A stretch of DNA of 64,000 nucleotides from Mycolicibacterium mageritense (GTDB taxonomy: Bacteria; Actinomycetota; Actinomycetes; Mycobacteriales; Mycobacteriaceae). Positions 10,858 to 20,013 of this stretch are shown here, in pieces. The notes below the pieces were generated by a model. It was not told where the DNA came from, made no database searches, and saw only the letters and a program-made list of their open reading frames with translations. The position numbers were made by a program, and so were the translations under genes. The DNA is taken from the NCBI RefSeq assembly GCF_010727475.1, contig NZ_AP022567.1, positions 7,502,001 to 7,566,000 of the forward strand, read 5' to 3'. The number at the start of each line of letters is the position of its first letter. Positions within the stretch are counted from its first letter, which is position 1.

Positions 10858-12111
10858 ATGGCGGGATTGTCCACTGGGAACGGTCTTCCCAACGTGGTTG
10901 TCACCGGCGTAGCCATGTCGACGGCGCTGGCAACCGATGCTGAAAGCACCTGGAAGAAGCTGCTCGACGGTCAGAGTGGCATCCGCAAGCTCACGGATCC
11001 GTTCGTCGAGCAATATGACCTGCCGGTTCGCATCGGCGGCCATCTCCTCGAGGAATTCGATTCCGAGCTGACGCGGGTCGAGCTGCGCCGGCTGTCATAT
11101 TTGCAAAAGATGTCGACGGTCCTCGGCCGCCGGGTCTGGGCCCACGCGGGCTCCCCGGAGGTCGATGTCCGCCGGCTCATGGTGTCGATGGGCACCGGCC
11201 TCGGTTCCACCGAGGAACTCGTGTTCGCCTACGACGGCATGCGGGCCAAGGGATTGCGCGCAGTCTCCCCGCTGACCGTGCAGATGTACATGCCCAACGG
11301 CGCGGCCGCGGCCATCGGTCTGGAACGTCAGGCCAGGGCCGGGGTCTGTACCGCGGTCTCGGCCTGCGCCTCGGGTTCCGAGGCGATCGCCAACGCATGG
11401 CGCCAGATCGTGCTCGGCGAGGCCGACATCGCTATCTGTGGCGGTGTCGAGACCAAGATCGAAGCGGTGCCGATCGCGGGCTTCGCCCAGATGCGCATCG
11501 TGCTGTCCAACTCCAACGACGATCCCGAAGGCGCGTGCAAGCCGTTCGACAAGGATCGCAACGGGTTTGTGTTCGGCGAGGCCGGCGCCCTGATGGTCAT
11601 CGAGACCGAGGAGCACGCCAAGGCCCGCGGTGCCAACATCCTCGCCCGCATCATGGGTGCGAGCGTGACCTCGGACGGCTTCCACATCGTGGCGCCGGAT
11701 CCCAACGGCGAGCAGGCCGGTTACGCCATGACCCGCGCCATCCAGCTGGCGGGCCTGGCTCCCACAGACATCGACCACGTCAATGCGCATGCCACCGGCA
11801 CCAGCGTCGGCGACGTGGCCGAGGGTAAGGCAATCAACAACGCGATGGGCGGCCACAAGCCGGCCGTCTACGCCCCCAAGGCCGCACTCGGCCACTCGGT
11901 CGGCGCCGTCGGAGCGGTTGAGTCCATCCTGACGGTGCTGGCGTTGCGCGACGGTGTGATCCCACCGACGCGCAACTTGCAGAACTTGGATCCGGAAATC
12001 GATCTGGACGTTGTCGCCGGTGAGCCACGGCAAGGCGACTTCAAGTACGCAATCAACAATTCGTTCGGATTCGGTGGGCACAACGTCGCGCTCGCCTTCG
12101 GGAAGTACTGA
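10858..12111 (+). CDS. kasB: Beta-ketoacyl-ACP synthase KasB
   Basis: The 417-residue paralogue of KasA performs the last elongation rounds of meromycolate. The active cysteine is in VSACASGSEA, with histidines in NAHATGTSVGD and ALGHSVGAVGA. It differs from KasA mainly in the N-terminus (MAGLSTGNGL) and in the acyl-channel segments. A GGAAGGAAAG purine tract precedes the ATG. It belongs to the fabD operon and is followed by accD6 after 59 bp. Confidence 0.95.
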   Translation: MAGLSTGNGLPNVVVTGVAMSTALATDAESTWKKLLDGQSGIRKLTDPFVEQYDLPVRIGGHLLEEFDSELTRVELRRLSYLQKMSTVLGRRVWAHAGSPEVDVRRLMVSMGTGLGSTEELVFAYDGMRAKGLRAVSPLTVQMYMPNGAAAAIGLERQARAGVCTAVSACASGSEAIANAWRQIVLGEADIAICGGVETKIEAVPIAGFAQMRIVLSNSNDDPEGACKPFDKDRNGFVFGEAGALMVIETEEHAKARGANILARIMGASVTSDGFHIVAPDPNGEQAGYAMTRAIQLAGLAPTDIDHVNAHATGTSVGDVAEGKAINNAMGGHKPAVYAPKAALGHSVGAVGAVESILTVLALRDGVIPPTRNLQNLDPEIDLDVVAGEPRQGDFKYAINNSFGFGGHNVALAFGKY

Positions 12112-12170
12112 CACACAGCGCATTTCCCGTGAGGCGCCAGCCGGCATCCGACGGGCTAGAGGAGACTTAT

Positions 12171-13598
12171 ATGACGATCATGGCCCCCGAAGCGGCTGCC
12201 GAATCACTCGACCCACGCGATCCACTGCTGCGCCTGAAGACGTTCTTCGACGACGGCTGCGACGTCGAGTTGCTGCACGAGCGGGATCGGTCGGGCGTGC
12301 TGGCGGCGGCAGGCACCGTCAACGGTGTTCGCACCGTTGCGTTCTGCACCGACGGGACCGTGATGGGCGGCGCGATGGGCGTTGAGGGCTGTGCCCACAT
12401 CGTCAACGCCTATGACACCGCCATCGAGGAGCAGAGCCCGATCGTGGGCATCTGGCATTCCGGCGGCGCGCGGCTGGCCGAGGGCGTCAAGGCCCTGCAC
12501 GCGGTCGGCCTGGTGTTCGAGGCCATGATCCGCGCGTCGGGCTACATCCCGCAGATCTCGGTGGTGGTCGGATTCGCCGCAGGCGGTGCGGCTTACGGCC
12601 CCGCCCTGACCGACGTCATCATCATGGCGCCGGACAGCAAGGTGTTCGTGACCGGTCCCGACGTGGTGCGCAGCGTCACCGGTGAGGACGTCGACATGGT
12701 GTCCCTCGGCGGCCCGGACGCCCACCACAAGAAGTCGGGTGTGTGCCACATCGTCGCCGACGACGAGCTCGATGCCTACGAGCGTGGCCGTCGCCTGGTC
12801 GGATTGTTCAGCCAGCAGGGCCATTTCGACCGCAGCAAGGCCGAGTCGGGCGACACCGACCTGCACGCGCTGCTGCCGGAATCGGCTCGTCGCGCCTACG
12901 ACGTGCACCCGCTGATCACCGCCCTGCTCGACGACGGCGTGCCGTTCGAGGAGTTCCAGGCCAAGTGGGCCCCGTCGATCGTCGTGGGTCTCGGCCGGCT
13001 CGCCGGACGTTCGGTCGGCGTGATCGCCAACAACCCGCTGCGCCTCGGAGGCTGCCTGAACTCCGAAAGTGCCGAGAAGTCAGCACGTTTCGTGCGGCTG
13101 TGCGACGCCTTCGGCATCCCGCTGGTGGTTCTGGTGGACGTGCCCGGCTACCTGCCCGGTGTCGACCAGGAATGGGGTGGCGTGGTCCGCCGCGGCGCCA
13201 AGCTGCTGCACGCGTTCGGCGAGTCGACGGTCCCCCGCGTCACGCTGGTGACCCGCAAGATCTACGGCGGCGCGTACATCGCGATGAACTCGCGGTCGCT
13301 CAACGCCACCAAGGTGTTCGCGTGGCCCGACGCCGAGGTCGCCGTGATGGGCGCCAAGGCCGCGGTCGGCATCCTGCACAAGAAGAAGCTGGCCGCCGTC
13401 GAGGATCCCGCCGAGCGCGAGGCCCTGCACGAGGAGCTGGCGATCGAGCACGAGCGCATCGCGGGCGGTGTGGATTCCGCGATCGAGATCGGTGTGGTCG
13501 ACGAGAAGATCGACCCGGCGCACACCCGCTCCAAGATCACGCAGGCACTCGCCGAGGCGCCGCACCGCCGCGGGCGCCACAAGAACATCCCGCTGTAA
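12171..13598 (+). CDS. accD6: Acyl-CoA carboxylase beta subunit AccD6
   Basis: The 475-residue carboxyltransferase subunit works with a biotinylated alpha subunit (AccA3 in M. tuberculosis) to make malonyl-CoA for FAS-I and FAS-II. It shows the two crotonase-like halves, with oxyanion-type glycines in GIWHSGGARLAEG and in TRKIYGGAYIAMNS. Its place at the end of the fabD cluster is that of Rv2247. The ATG at 12171 follows GAGGAG at seven bases; the open frame extends upstream to 12129 without a ribosome binding site. A strong hairpin follows. Confidence 0.94.
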   Translation: MTIMAPEAAAESLDPRDPLLRLKTFFDDGCDVELLHERDRSGVLAAAGTVNGVRTVAFCTDGTVMGGAMGVEGCAHIVNAYDTAIEEQSPIVGIWHSGGARLAEGVKALHAVGLVFEAMIRASGYIPQISVVVGFAAGGAAYGPALTDVIIMAPDSKVFVTGPDVVRSVTGEDVDMVSLGGPDAHHKKSGVCHIVADDELDAYERGRRLVGLFSQQGHFDRSKAESGDTDLHALLPESARRAYDVHPLITALLDDGVPFEEFQAKWAPSIVVGLGRLAGRSVGVIANNPLRLGGCLNSESAEKSARFVRLCDAFGIPLVVLVDVPGYLPGVDQEWGGVVRRGAKLLHAFGESTVPRVTLVTRKIYGGAYIAMNSRSLNATKVFAWPDAEVAVMGAKAAVGILHKKKLAAVEDPAEREALHEELAIEHERIAGGVDSAIEIGVVDEKIDPAHTRSKITQALAEAPHRRGRHKNIPL

Positions 13599-13610
13599 CC
13601 TTCTCCTGCG

Positions 13611-13673
13611 CCGGCAGACACAGAATCGCACGAATTCCATTGGAATCGTGCGATTCTGCGTCTGCTCGGCCGG
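13611..13673. terminator. Bidirectional hairpin between accD6 and the SDR gene
   Basis: A long stem pairs CAGACACAGAATCGCACG with CGTGCGATTCTGCGTCTG around AATTCCATTGGAAT. It fills the gap between two convergent genes and can end both transcripts. It shares the GAGCAGACGC core with the hairpin after aceE. Confidence 0.75.
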
Positions 13674-14423
13674 TTAACGCGTGGTGTAGCCGCCGTTGGC
13701 GAATATGGTCTGCCCGTTGATCCAGTGGCCCTCGTCGGTCAGGAACACCACGAGCGGTGCGATGTCGGTGATGTCGGTCAACCGGTTGCCCATGGCCTGC
13801 GACTTGTGGAACTCGACCCGCTCGGGGGTTTCCTGGGGGTAGAAGAACGGCGTGTCCATCGGCCCGGGCGCCACATTGTTGACGTTGATGCCGCGCAGGC
13901 CGAATTCCTTGGACGCCGCGCGGGTGAAATGCTCGACGGGGCTCTTGGAACCCGCATACGTCGAGTAGCCGTCGGTGTAGGCCGCCAGTAGCGCCGTCAC
14001 GATGGTGACCACCGAACCGTTGTCGGCCAGCCGCTTCCCGGCCTGCTGCAGGAAGAAGTAGGCCGCCTTGGCGTTGATGTCGAACATCGAATCGTATTCG
14101 GCCTCAGTGGTTTCCACGAACGGCTTGCGCAGCACCTTGCCGACGGTGTTGATCGCGATGTCGACGCTGCCGAACGCGTCGATCGCGGCGTCGAACAGTT
14201 TCTCCACGTTGGCGGGAACCGTCAGGTCGCCCTGCACCTTGATCGCCTTGACCCCGGCGTCCTGAATCTGTGCGACGGTCTTGTCGGCGTCGGCCTCGGT
14301 CGATGCGCTGTTGTAGTGCACCGCGACGTTGACACCCCTCGAGGCCAACGTCGTGCTGATGAGACCGCCAAGGTTCTTCGCCCCCGCGGCAACGATTGCT
14401 GACTTGCCTTCCAATGTGCTCAT
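13674..14423 (-). CDS. Short-chain dehydrogenase/reductase
   Basis: The 249-residue Rossmann protein has an N-terminal cofactor loop (IVAAGAKNLGGLIS), the catalytic YAGSK (Tyr/Lys) and the NNVAPGPMDTPF loop of classical SDRs. The usual catalytic serine position reads TALLAAY, where a threonine may substitute. The substrate is unknown. It is divergent from a LysR regulator across an 87-bp AT-rich gap, the normal arrangement of a LysR-controlled target. The ATG at 14423 (MSTLEGKSA) fits the family; the frame runs 14 codons further without support. Confidence 0.8.
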   Translation of the reverse strand: MSTLEGKSAIVAAGAKNLGGLISTTLASRGVNVAVHYNSASTEADADKTVAQIQDAGVKAIKVQGDLTVPANVEKLFDAAIDAFGSVDIAINTVGKVLRKPFVETTEAEYDSMFDINAKAAYFFLQQAGKRLADNGSVVTIVTALLAAYTDGYSTYAGSKSPVEHFTRAASKEFGLRGINVNNVAPGPMDTPFFYPQETPERVEFHKSQAMGNRLTDITDIAPLVVFLTDEGHWINGQTIFANGGYTTR

Positions 14424-14510
14424 GCTCTCGACGCTAGCGACCCGATCGACAATTGAAAAACGCATATTGCCGAGTCTTTAACAAGCAAAATTTGTAGATA
14501 GTCTGGTTCG

Positions 14511-15389
14511 GTGACCACCAGAATCCCGGATCTTCGACGCCTGCGGCACTTCATCGCGGTCGCCGACGCCGGCAGCTTCACTGCCGCCGCCACCAGCCTG
14601 CATCTGAGCCAGCAAGCGCTCAGCAGCTCGGTGCAGCAACTGGAAAAAGAGCTGGGCGCAGCGCTTTTCACCCGTGTGGGCCGGCGCGTGGCACCCACGC
14701 GCGCGGGGAAACTGCTGCTCGACGAGGGGCGGACGTTGCTGGCTGCCGCGCGCACGGTCGCGCAGCACGTCGAACGGACCGCCGCAGGCGCCGAGGAGAT
14801 CTACGTCGTCGGCCACACGCCCGCCCTCGGTGGAGCCGAGGTCTACGAGATCATGGAACCCGCCATCGAGGCGTTCGCCGAGACGTCGTTCACGTTCCGT
14901 CAGCTCTACCCCGACCAGCTGGTGGACGGGGTGCTCGACGGCACGGTGCAACTCGGTCTGCGCCGCGGCGTGGTGCCGACCAACGTGCTGTCCACCGCGG
15001 TGGTCAGCTATCACCGGGTGCGGCTGGCCGTTCCCGCCGGCCACCGGCTCGCCGAACGCGGCATGGTCGACATCGAGGATCTCGCCGGCGAGCGGCTGGC
15101 CCTGTGGGCGCCGCCGGGCAGCTCGTACTACAGCGATTTCCTGCTGAGCGCCTGTCGCCGTGCAGGTTTCGAACCCGACTATGTGGTCAGCCGGGTGCAA
15201 GGGTCGGCCACGGTCGCCGCGCCGCTCACCACGGGCGCCATCGCGTTCGTCACGACACCTGCGGGCCCGGCCATGGGCGGCCGGGTCACGGTGGTCGACC
15301 TCGAACCCGAGCTGCTCGTTGGAGTCCAGGCATTGTGGCAGCGCCACACCAGCTCCGCGGTGCGCGACGCGATCGTGGCCGGCTCCTAG
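14511..15389 (+). CDS. LysR-family transcriptional regulator
   Basis: A 292-residue protein with the N-terminal LysR winged helix (LRHFIAVADAGSFTAAATSL, SQQALSSSVQQLE, GAALFTRVGRRV) and a periplasmic-binding-protein-like effector domain. It probably controls the divergent SDR gene and itself. The effector is unknown. The GTG at 14511 is the only start keeping the full helix-turn-helix. Its 3' end overlaps the convergent glpD stop by four bases. Confidence 0.87.
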   Translation: MTTRIPDLRRLRHFIAVADAGSFTAAATSLHLSQQALSSSVQQLEKELGAALFTRVGRRVAPTRAGKLLLDEGRTLLAAARTVAQHVERTAAGAEEIYVVGHTPALGGAEVYEIMEPAIEAFAETSFTFRQLYPDQLVDGVLDGTVQLGLRRGVVPTNVLSTAVVSYHRVRLAVPAGHRLAERGMVDIEDLAGERLALWAPPGSSYYSDFLLSACRRAGFEPDYVVSRVQGSATVAAPLTTGAIAFVTTPAGPAMGGRVTVVDLEPELLVGVQALWQRHTSSAVRDAIVAGS

Positions 15390-16924
15390 ACGAACTCGGC
15401 CAGGAACTCTGCCGCCACCTCGGCGACGCGGGCCCGGTCGGCTGCCACGAGCCCGATCCGGGTGCGCCGGTCCAGGATGTCGTCGACCGTCAGCGCTCCT
15501 TCGTGGCTCACGGCGTACTCGAATTCCGCGCGGGTGACGTCGATTCCGTCGGCGACCGGCTCGGTCGGCCGGTCACATGCGGCCTGCGCGATGACGTTGG
15601 GCGCTTCGGCACCGTACCGGGCCACGAGCGACGACGGCAGCTCGACCGGTTGCTTGAGCGTGGCAACGGGATTGGCGGGCGCACCGACCAGCGGTAGGTT
15701 GCGGGTACGGCAGTCTGCCGCTGCCAGAGCGCGCAGCCGCACCGCACGGTCCAGCACATCCTGGGCCATGAACCGGTATTCGGTGAGTTTGCCGCCGATC
15801 ACGCTGAGCACGCCACTGTCCGATTCCACCACCGCATGTTCCCGCGACACATCGGCCGTCCTGCCCGTTCCATCGTCGATGAGGGGACGCAGCCCCGCGT
15901 ACGCGCCTCGGACGTCGGCGGTCGTCAACGCCGTCGCCAGCGCGGTGTTCACGGTGTCGAGCAGGAACCTGATCTCGGCCGCGGTCGGTTCCGGCACATC
16001 GGGGATCGGGCCAGGGGCGTCCTCGTCGGTCAGGCCCAGGTAGACCCGGCCCAGTTGTTCGGGCATCGCGAACACGAAGCGGTTGAGTTCGCCCGGTATC
16101 GGGACCGTCAAGGCCGCCGTCGGATTGCCGAATGCCGTGGCATCGAACACCAGATGGGTACCGCGGCTGGGCCGCAGCCTGATCGACGGATCCACCTCCC
16201 CCGCCCACACGCCGGCCGCGTTGATCACGGCGCGCGCCGCGACGTCGAACGACTCACCCGTGAGCTCGTCGGTCAACCGCACCGAATCGCCTTGCGCGGC
16301 AGAGGCCGACACACGGGTGAGGATCCGTGCGCCGTGCTGGGCCGCAGTTCGTGCAACCGCGGCGACCAGGCGGGCGTCATCGACCAGTTGACCGTCGTAG
16401 GCCAGGAACGCACCCTCGAGACCGTCGCGCCGCACGGTCGGGGCGAGCTCGACCGCTTGCGCGGCGTCGATCCGCCGGGAGCGCGGCAGCGTCGAGGCCG
16501 GGGTGCCGGCCAGGCGGCGCAGGCCGTCTCCCGCGACAAACCCGGCGCGGACCAGGCCGCGCGATGCCCGGCTCATCGACGGCAGCAGCGGAACCAGCTG
16601 CGGCATCGCCTTGACGAGATGAGGAGCGTTGCGGGTCATCAGGATTCCGCGTTCGACAGCACTGCGCCGGGCGATGCCGACGTCGCCCGTGGCCAGGTAT
16701 CGCAGTCCGCCGTGGACCAGTTTGGAACTCCATCGGCTGGTGCCGAACGCTAGGTCGTGCTTCTCGACGAGCGCCACGCTCAGTCCGCGCGCCGCGGCGT
16801 CGAGCGCAATGCCCGCGCCGGTGATGCCGCCGCCGATGACGATCACGTCGACGCGCCCACCGTCGGCCAGCGCGGCCAGTTCGGCGGTGCGCCGGGAGCG
16901 GTTGAGTGCGGTGGAGCCGGTCAT
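15386..16924 (-). CDS. glpD: FAD-dependent glycerol-3-phosphate dehydrogenase
   Basis: The 512-residue membrane-associated flavoenzyme oxidises glycerol-3-phosphate to dihydroxyacetone phosphate and passes electrons to quinone. It has the FAD motif VIVIGGGITGAGIA, the GlpD segment SRWSSKLVHGGLRYL and the late GGKLTEYRFMAQD. Position and TetR neighbour match Rv2249c (glpD1). Its ATG overlaps the stop of the upstream TetR gene (ATGA), so regulator and enzyme are co-translated. Confidence 0.92.
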   Translation of the reverse strand: MTGSTALNRSRRTAELAALADGGRVDVIVIGGGITGAGIALDAAARGLSVALVEKHDLAFGTSRWSSKLVHGGLRYLATGDVGIARRSAVERGILMTRNAPHLVKAMPQLVPLLPSMSRASRGLVRAGFVAGDGLRRLAGTPASTLPRSRRIDAAQAVELAPTVRRDGLEGAFLAYDGQLVDDARLVAAVARTAAQHGARILTRVSASAAQGDSVRLTDELTGESFDVAARAVINAAGVWAGEVDPSIRLRPSRGTHLVFDATAFGNPTAALTVPIPGELNRFVFAMPEQLGRVYLGLTDEDAPGPIPDVPEPTAAEIRFLLDTVNTALATALTTADVRGAYAGLRPLIDDGTGRTADVSREHAVVESDSGVLSVIGGKLTEYRFMAQDVLDRAVRLRALAAADCRTRNLPLVGAPANPVATLKQPVELPSSLVARYGAEAPNVIAQAACDRPTEPVADGIDVTRAEFEYAVSHEGALTVDDILDRRTRIGLVAADRARVAEVAAEFLAEFV

Positions 16925-17496
16925 GGGCGCAGGTATCCGTTCAGCGAGTGGGCGAGTTCGGTTGCGAGCGCGTCGCTGTCGAGGATCGGCTCGACCATTT
17001 GCGCGGACTGGATCGCGGACTGCGTGATGAGCAGACACATGGTGGCGAGCTGCCGTGAATCACCCTCGCGCACAGTGCCGTCCTCCTGCGCCAGCTTGAG
17101 CTCGCCGGCCAGCGCATCGATGAGGATCTGCTGGCTGGTGCCAAGCCTTTCGGCGATGTACACCATGGCGAGGTCCGGCGCGGTGTGCAGCACCGCCATG
17201 ATCACCTCATCCTTGCGCAACTGCTGCGCGACCGTGACGATGCGCCGGACCAGATCCTGGCGTTCGGTGCCATCGGCCTGTACCCGATCCAGCACGCCGA
17301 CGATCCGTGCGGTGAGCAACGCGGCCAGGATCGACCGGGTGTCGGGGAATCGGCGGTACACCGTGGGCCTGCTGACCCCGGCTCGACGCGCGATCTCGGC
17401 CAGCGTCACCCGCTCGACACCGAATGCCAGCACGCAGCTGGCCGCCGCATCGAGGATCTGGTCAGTCAGCGATCCCTCGTTACTGATTGACATCAT
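16921..17496 (-). CDS. TetR-family regulator upstream of glpD
   Basis: A 191-residue protein with the TetR helix-turn-helix (LAEIARRAGVSRPTVYRRFP) near residues 25-45 and a helical ligand domain. It is equivalent to Rv2250c. Adjacent ATGs at 17496 and 17493 both give MSISNEG. It is co-translated with glpD and divergent from a FAD-linked oxidase, with only 17 bp between the two start codons, so one operator can control both directions. The ligand is unknown; a glycerolipid metabolite would suit the neighbours. Confidence 0.85.
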   Translation of the reverse strand: MMSISNEGSLTDQILDAAASCVLAFGVERVTLAEIARRAGVSRPTVYRRFPDTRSILAALLTARIVGVLDRVQADGTERQDLVRRIVTVAQQLRKDEVIMAVLHTAPDLAMVYIAERLGTSQQILIDALAGELKLAQEDGTVREGDSRQLATMCLLITQSAIQSAQMVEPILDSDALATELAHSLNGYLRP

Positions 17497-17502
17497 GTGT
17501 AA

Positions 17503-17508
17503 TACTGT
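17503..17508 (+). promoter_or_regulatory. -10 box for a leaderless FAD-oxidase mRNA
   Basis: TACTGT fits the mycobacterial TANNNT consensus and ends six bases before the A of the ATG at 17514. The gene has no ribosome binding site. TGTAA repeats at 17498 and 17507 could be regulator contacts. Confidence 0.45.
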
Positions 17509-17513
17509 AACGC

Positions 17514-19115
17514 ATGACGCGCCCGGCCGAACAGCTGTTGCCACCCATGAAATGGAATGCCTGGGGTGACCCGCAGGCCGCCAAGCCACTGTCCGACGGC
17601 ATCCGGGGCCTGCTCCAGCAGGCCCTCGGGGTCGATGCCGAGTCGGTCGCGGAGTTGACGGCCGAGCAGGTGCGGTTGCGCCCGTCGGCCCTGTCCGACC
17701 AGGATCGCGACGCGCTCACCGCGATCGTCGGCGCACGGCACTGCGGTGTCGACCATGCCTCGCGGCTGCTGCACGCCGGCGGCAAATCAACCCTGGACCT
17801 GTTACGCCGCAAGGATTCCGGGCCTCAGGACGCCCCCGACGCGGTGCTGCTTCCCGCGGACGAGGACGAGATCGCGGCGATCCTGGCGCTCTGCAGCGAA
17901 CGCCGGATCGCCCTCGTCCCGTTCGGTGGCGGCACCAGCGTGGTCGGCGGTCTCGATCCGCAGCGCGGTGAGTTCTCCGCGGTGGTGTCGATGGACCTGC
18001 GCCGGCTCGACGGCCTGCACGGCATCGACGAGATCTCCGGCGAGGCCGAACTCGGGGCGGGCGTCACGGGCCCGCAGGCCGAGGAACTGCTCGGCGCCCA
18101 CGGATTCTCGCTGGGCCATTTTCCGCAGAGCTTCCAGTTCGCGACCATCGGCGGATTCGCCGCCACGCGGTCATCCGGACAGGATTCCGCGGGCTACGGC
18201 CGCTTCGACGACATGGTCCGCGGGCTCCGGGTCATCACACCGGCCGGCGTGCTCGATCTCGGCCGCGCACCTGCCTCGGCCGCCGGACCGGATCTGCGCC
18301 AACTCATCGTGGGGTCGGAAGGGGTCTTCGGCGTCATCAGCCGCGTCCGGGTGCGGGTGCATCCGGTCCCGGAAACCACCCGCTACGAGGCCTGGTCGTT
18401 CCCCGAGTTCGCAACCGGCGCCGCAGCGCTGCGCGCCGTCACCCAGACCGGTGCCGGCCCAACGGTGATCCGCCTGTCCGACGAAGCCGAGACCGGCGTG
18501 AACCTCGCCACCACCGAGAGCATTGGCGAGCAGAGCATCACCGGAGGTTGCCTGGCCATCACGCTGTTCGAGGGCACGCCCGAGCACACCGCGAGCAGGC
18601 ACGCCGAAACCCGCGCCCTGCTCGAGCGGCATGGCGGTTCGTCGCTCGGCGAAGCGCCCGCGCGCGCATGGGAGCATGGCCGGTTCGGTGCGCCGTACCT
18701 GCGCGATTCGCTGCTGGCAGCCGGCGCCCTGTGCGAGACCCTGGAAACCGCGACCAATTGGTCCAACCTCGCGACCTTGAAGGCCGCGGTCACCGAAGCG
18801 CTCCTGACAGCACTTGGCCCCGCGCTGGTGATGTGCCACATTTCGCATGTGTATCCGACCGGCGCCTCGTTGTACTTCACCGTCGTCGCCGCCCAGCGCG
18901 GCAATCCGATCGAACAGTGGCGCAAGGCAAAGGCCGCGGCCTCCGACGCCATGGTGCGCGCCGGCGGAACCATCACCCACCACCACGCGGTCGGCGCGGA
19001 CCACCGCCCGTGGATGCGCGACGAGATCGGTGACCTCGGAGTCGAGGTACTGCGGGCCGTCAAGGCCACGCTCGACCCGGCGGGAATCCTCAACCCCGGC
19101 AAGCTGATTCCGTGA
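17514..19115 (+). CDS. FAD-linked oxidase, alkyl-DHAP synthase-like
   Basis: The 533-residue protein has a PCMH-type FAD-binding domain (ALVPFGGGTSVVGG, then FATIGGFAATRSSGQDSAGYG) and a C-terminal FAD-oxidase C domain (ITHHHAVGADHRPWM). This architecture is shared by alkyldihydroxyacetonephosphate synthases and D-lactate/glycolate oxidases; the HHH loop favours the alkyl-DHAP synthase-like branch. It is equivalent to Rv2251. Next to glpD and dagK it suggests glycerolipid or ether-lipid chemistry, but the reaction is unproven. The stop overlaps the dagK start (GTGA). Confidence 0.85.
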   Translation: MTRPAEQLLPPMKWNAWGDPQAAKPLSDGIRGLLQQALGVDAESVAELTAEQVRLRPSALSDQDRDALTAIVGARHCGVDHASRLLHAGGKSTLDLLRRKDSGPQDAPDAVLLPADEDEIAAILALCSERRIALVPFGGGTSVVGGLDPQRGEFSAVVSMDLRRLDGLHGIDEISGEAELGAGVTGPQAEELLGAHGFSLGHFPQSFQFATIGGFAATRSSGQDSAGYGRFDDMVRGLRVITPAGVLDLGRAPASAAGPDLRQLIVGSEGVFGVISRVRVRVHPVPETTRYEAWSFPEFATGAAALRAVTQTGAGPTVIRLSDEAETGVNLATTESIGEQSITGGCLAITLFEGTPEHTASRHAETRALLERHGGSSLGEAPARAWEHGRFGAPYLRDSLLAAGALCETLETATNWSNLATLKAAVTEALLTALGPALVMCHISHVYPTGASLYFTVVAAQRGNPIEQWRKAKAAASDAMVRAGGTITHHHAVGADHRPWMRDEIGDLGVEVLRAVKATLDPAGILNPGKLIP

Positions 19116-20008
19116 CCATCTCACAGGTCACGGTCCTGACCAATCCGCTTTCGGGCCACGGCAACGCACCGCATGCAGCCGAGCGGGCGGTCGCGCAACT
19201 CCAGCGACGCGGCATCGACGTCTGCGCGATCGTCGGCACCGACGCCGCGCATGCCCGCCGCCTGGTCGACGAAGCGCTCGACCGCGGCACCGACGCACTC
19301 GTGGTCGTCGGTGGCGACGGCGTGATCTCCCTGGCCCTGCAGGCCCTGGCCACCGGCGACGTGCCCCTGGGCATCGTGCCGGCAGGCACCGGCAACGACC
19401 ACGCGCGCGAATATCGGCTGCCGACAGGTGATCCCGAGGCCGCCGCCGACGTCGTCGCCGACGGCCGCACCGAAGTCGTCGACCTGGGCCGCATCGTCGA
19501 TGCCGCGGGCGCGGTCAAGTGGTTCGGGACGGTTATGGCGGCCGGTTTCGATTCCCTGGTCAGCGACCGGACCAACCGGATGCGCTGGCCGCACGGCCGG
19601 ATGCGCTACAACGTCGCGATGCTCGCGGAGATGTCGAAGCTGCGGCTGCTGCCGTTCCGGCTGACGTTCGACGACGGCCCGGTGCTCAGCACCGATCTGA
19701 CCCTCGCGGCGTTCGGCAACACTCGCAGTTACGGCGGCGGCATGCTGATCTGCCCGGGTGCCGACCATACCGACGGCCTGCTCGACGTCACCATGGTGTC
19801 CTCGGCGTCGCGTACCAAGCTGATCCGGCTGTTCCCAACGGTTTTCAAGGGCACGCACGTCGATCTCGACGAGGTGACCACCAGAAGGGCCGCGACGGTC
19901 CACGTCGAGAGCCCGGGGATCAACGCGTATGCCGACGGCGACTTCGCGGCGGCCCTGCCGGTGACCGTGTCGGCCGTGCCGCGTGCGCTGGAGATCCTGG
20001 TCCCCTAG
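19112..20008 (+). CDS. dagK: Diacylglycerol kinase (lipid kinase family)
   Basis: The 298-residue protein has the DAGK catalytic motif VVGGDGVISLALQAL followed by GIVPAGTGNDHARE, and the C-terminal beta-sandwich ending in the YADGDF motif. It phosphorylates diacylglycerol to phosphatidic acid. The orthologue Rv2252 has been linked to phosphatidylinositol mannoside synthesis. It overlaps the FAD oxidase by four bases and is probably co-transcribed with it. The GTG at 19112 is supported by that coupling. Confidence 0.9.
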   Translation: MTISQVTVLTNPLSGHGNAPHAAERAVAQLQRRGIDVCAIVGTDAAHARRLVDEALDRGTDALVVVGGDGVISLALQALATGDVPLGIVPAGTGNDHAREYRLPTGDPEAAADVVADGRTEVVDLGRIVDAAGAVKWFGTVMAAGFDSLVSDRTNRMRWPHGRMRYNVAMLAEMSKLRLLPFRLTFDDGPVLSTDLTLAAFGNTRSYGGGMLICPGADHTDGLLDVTMVSSASRTKLIRLFPTVFKGTHVDLDEVTTRRAATVHVESPGINAYADGDFAAALPVTVSAVPRALEILVP

Positions 20009-20013
20009 CGCTG

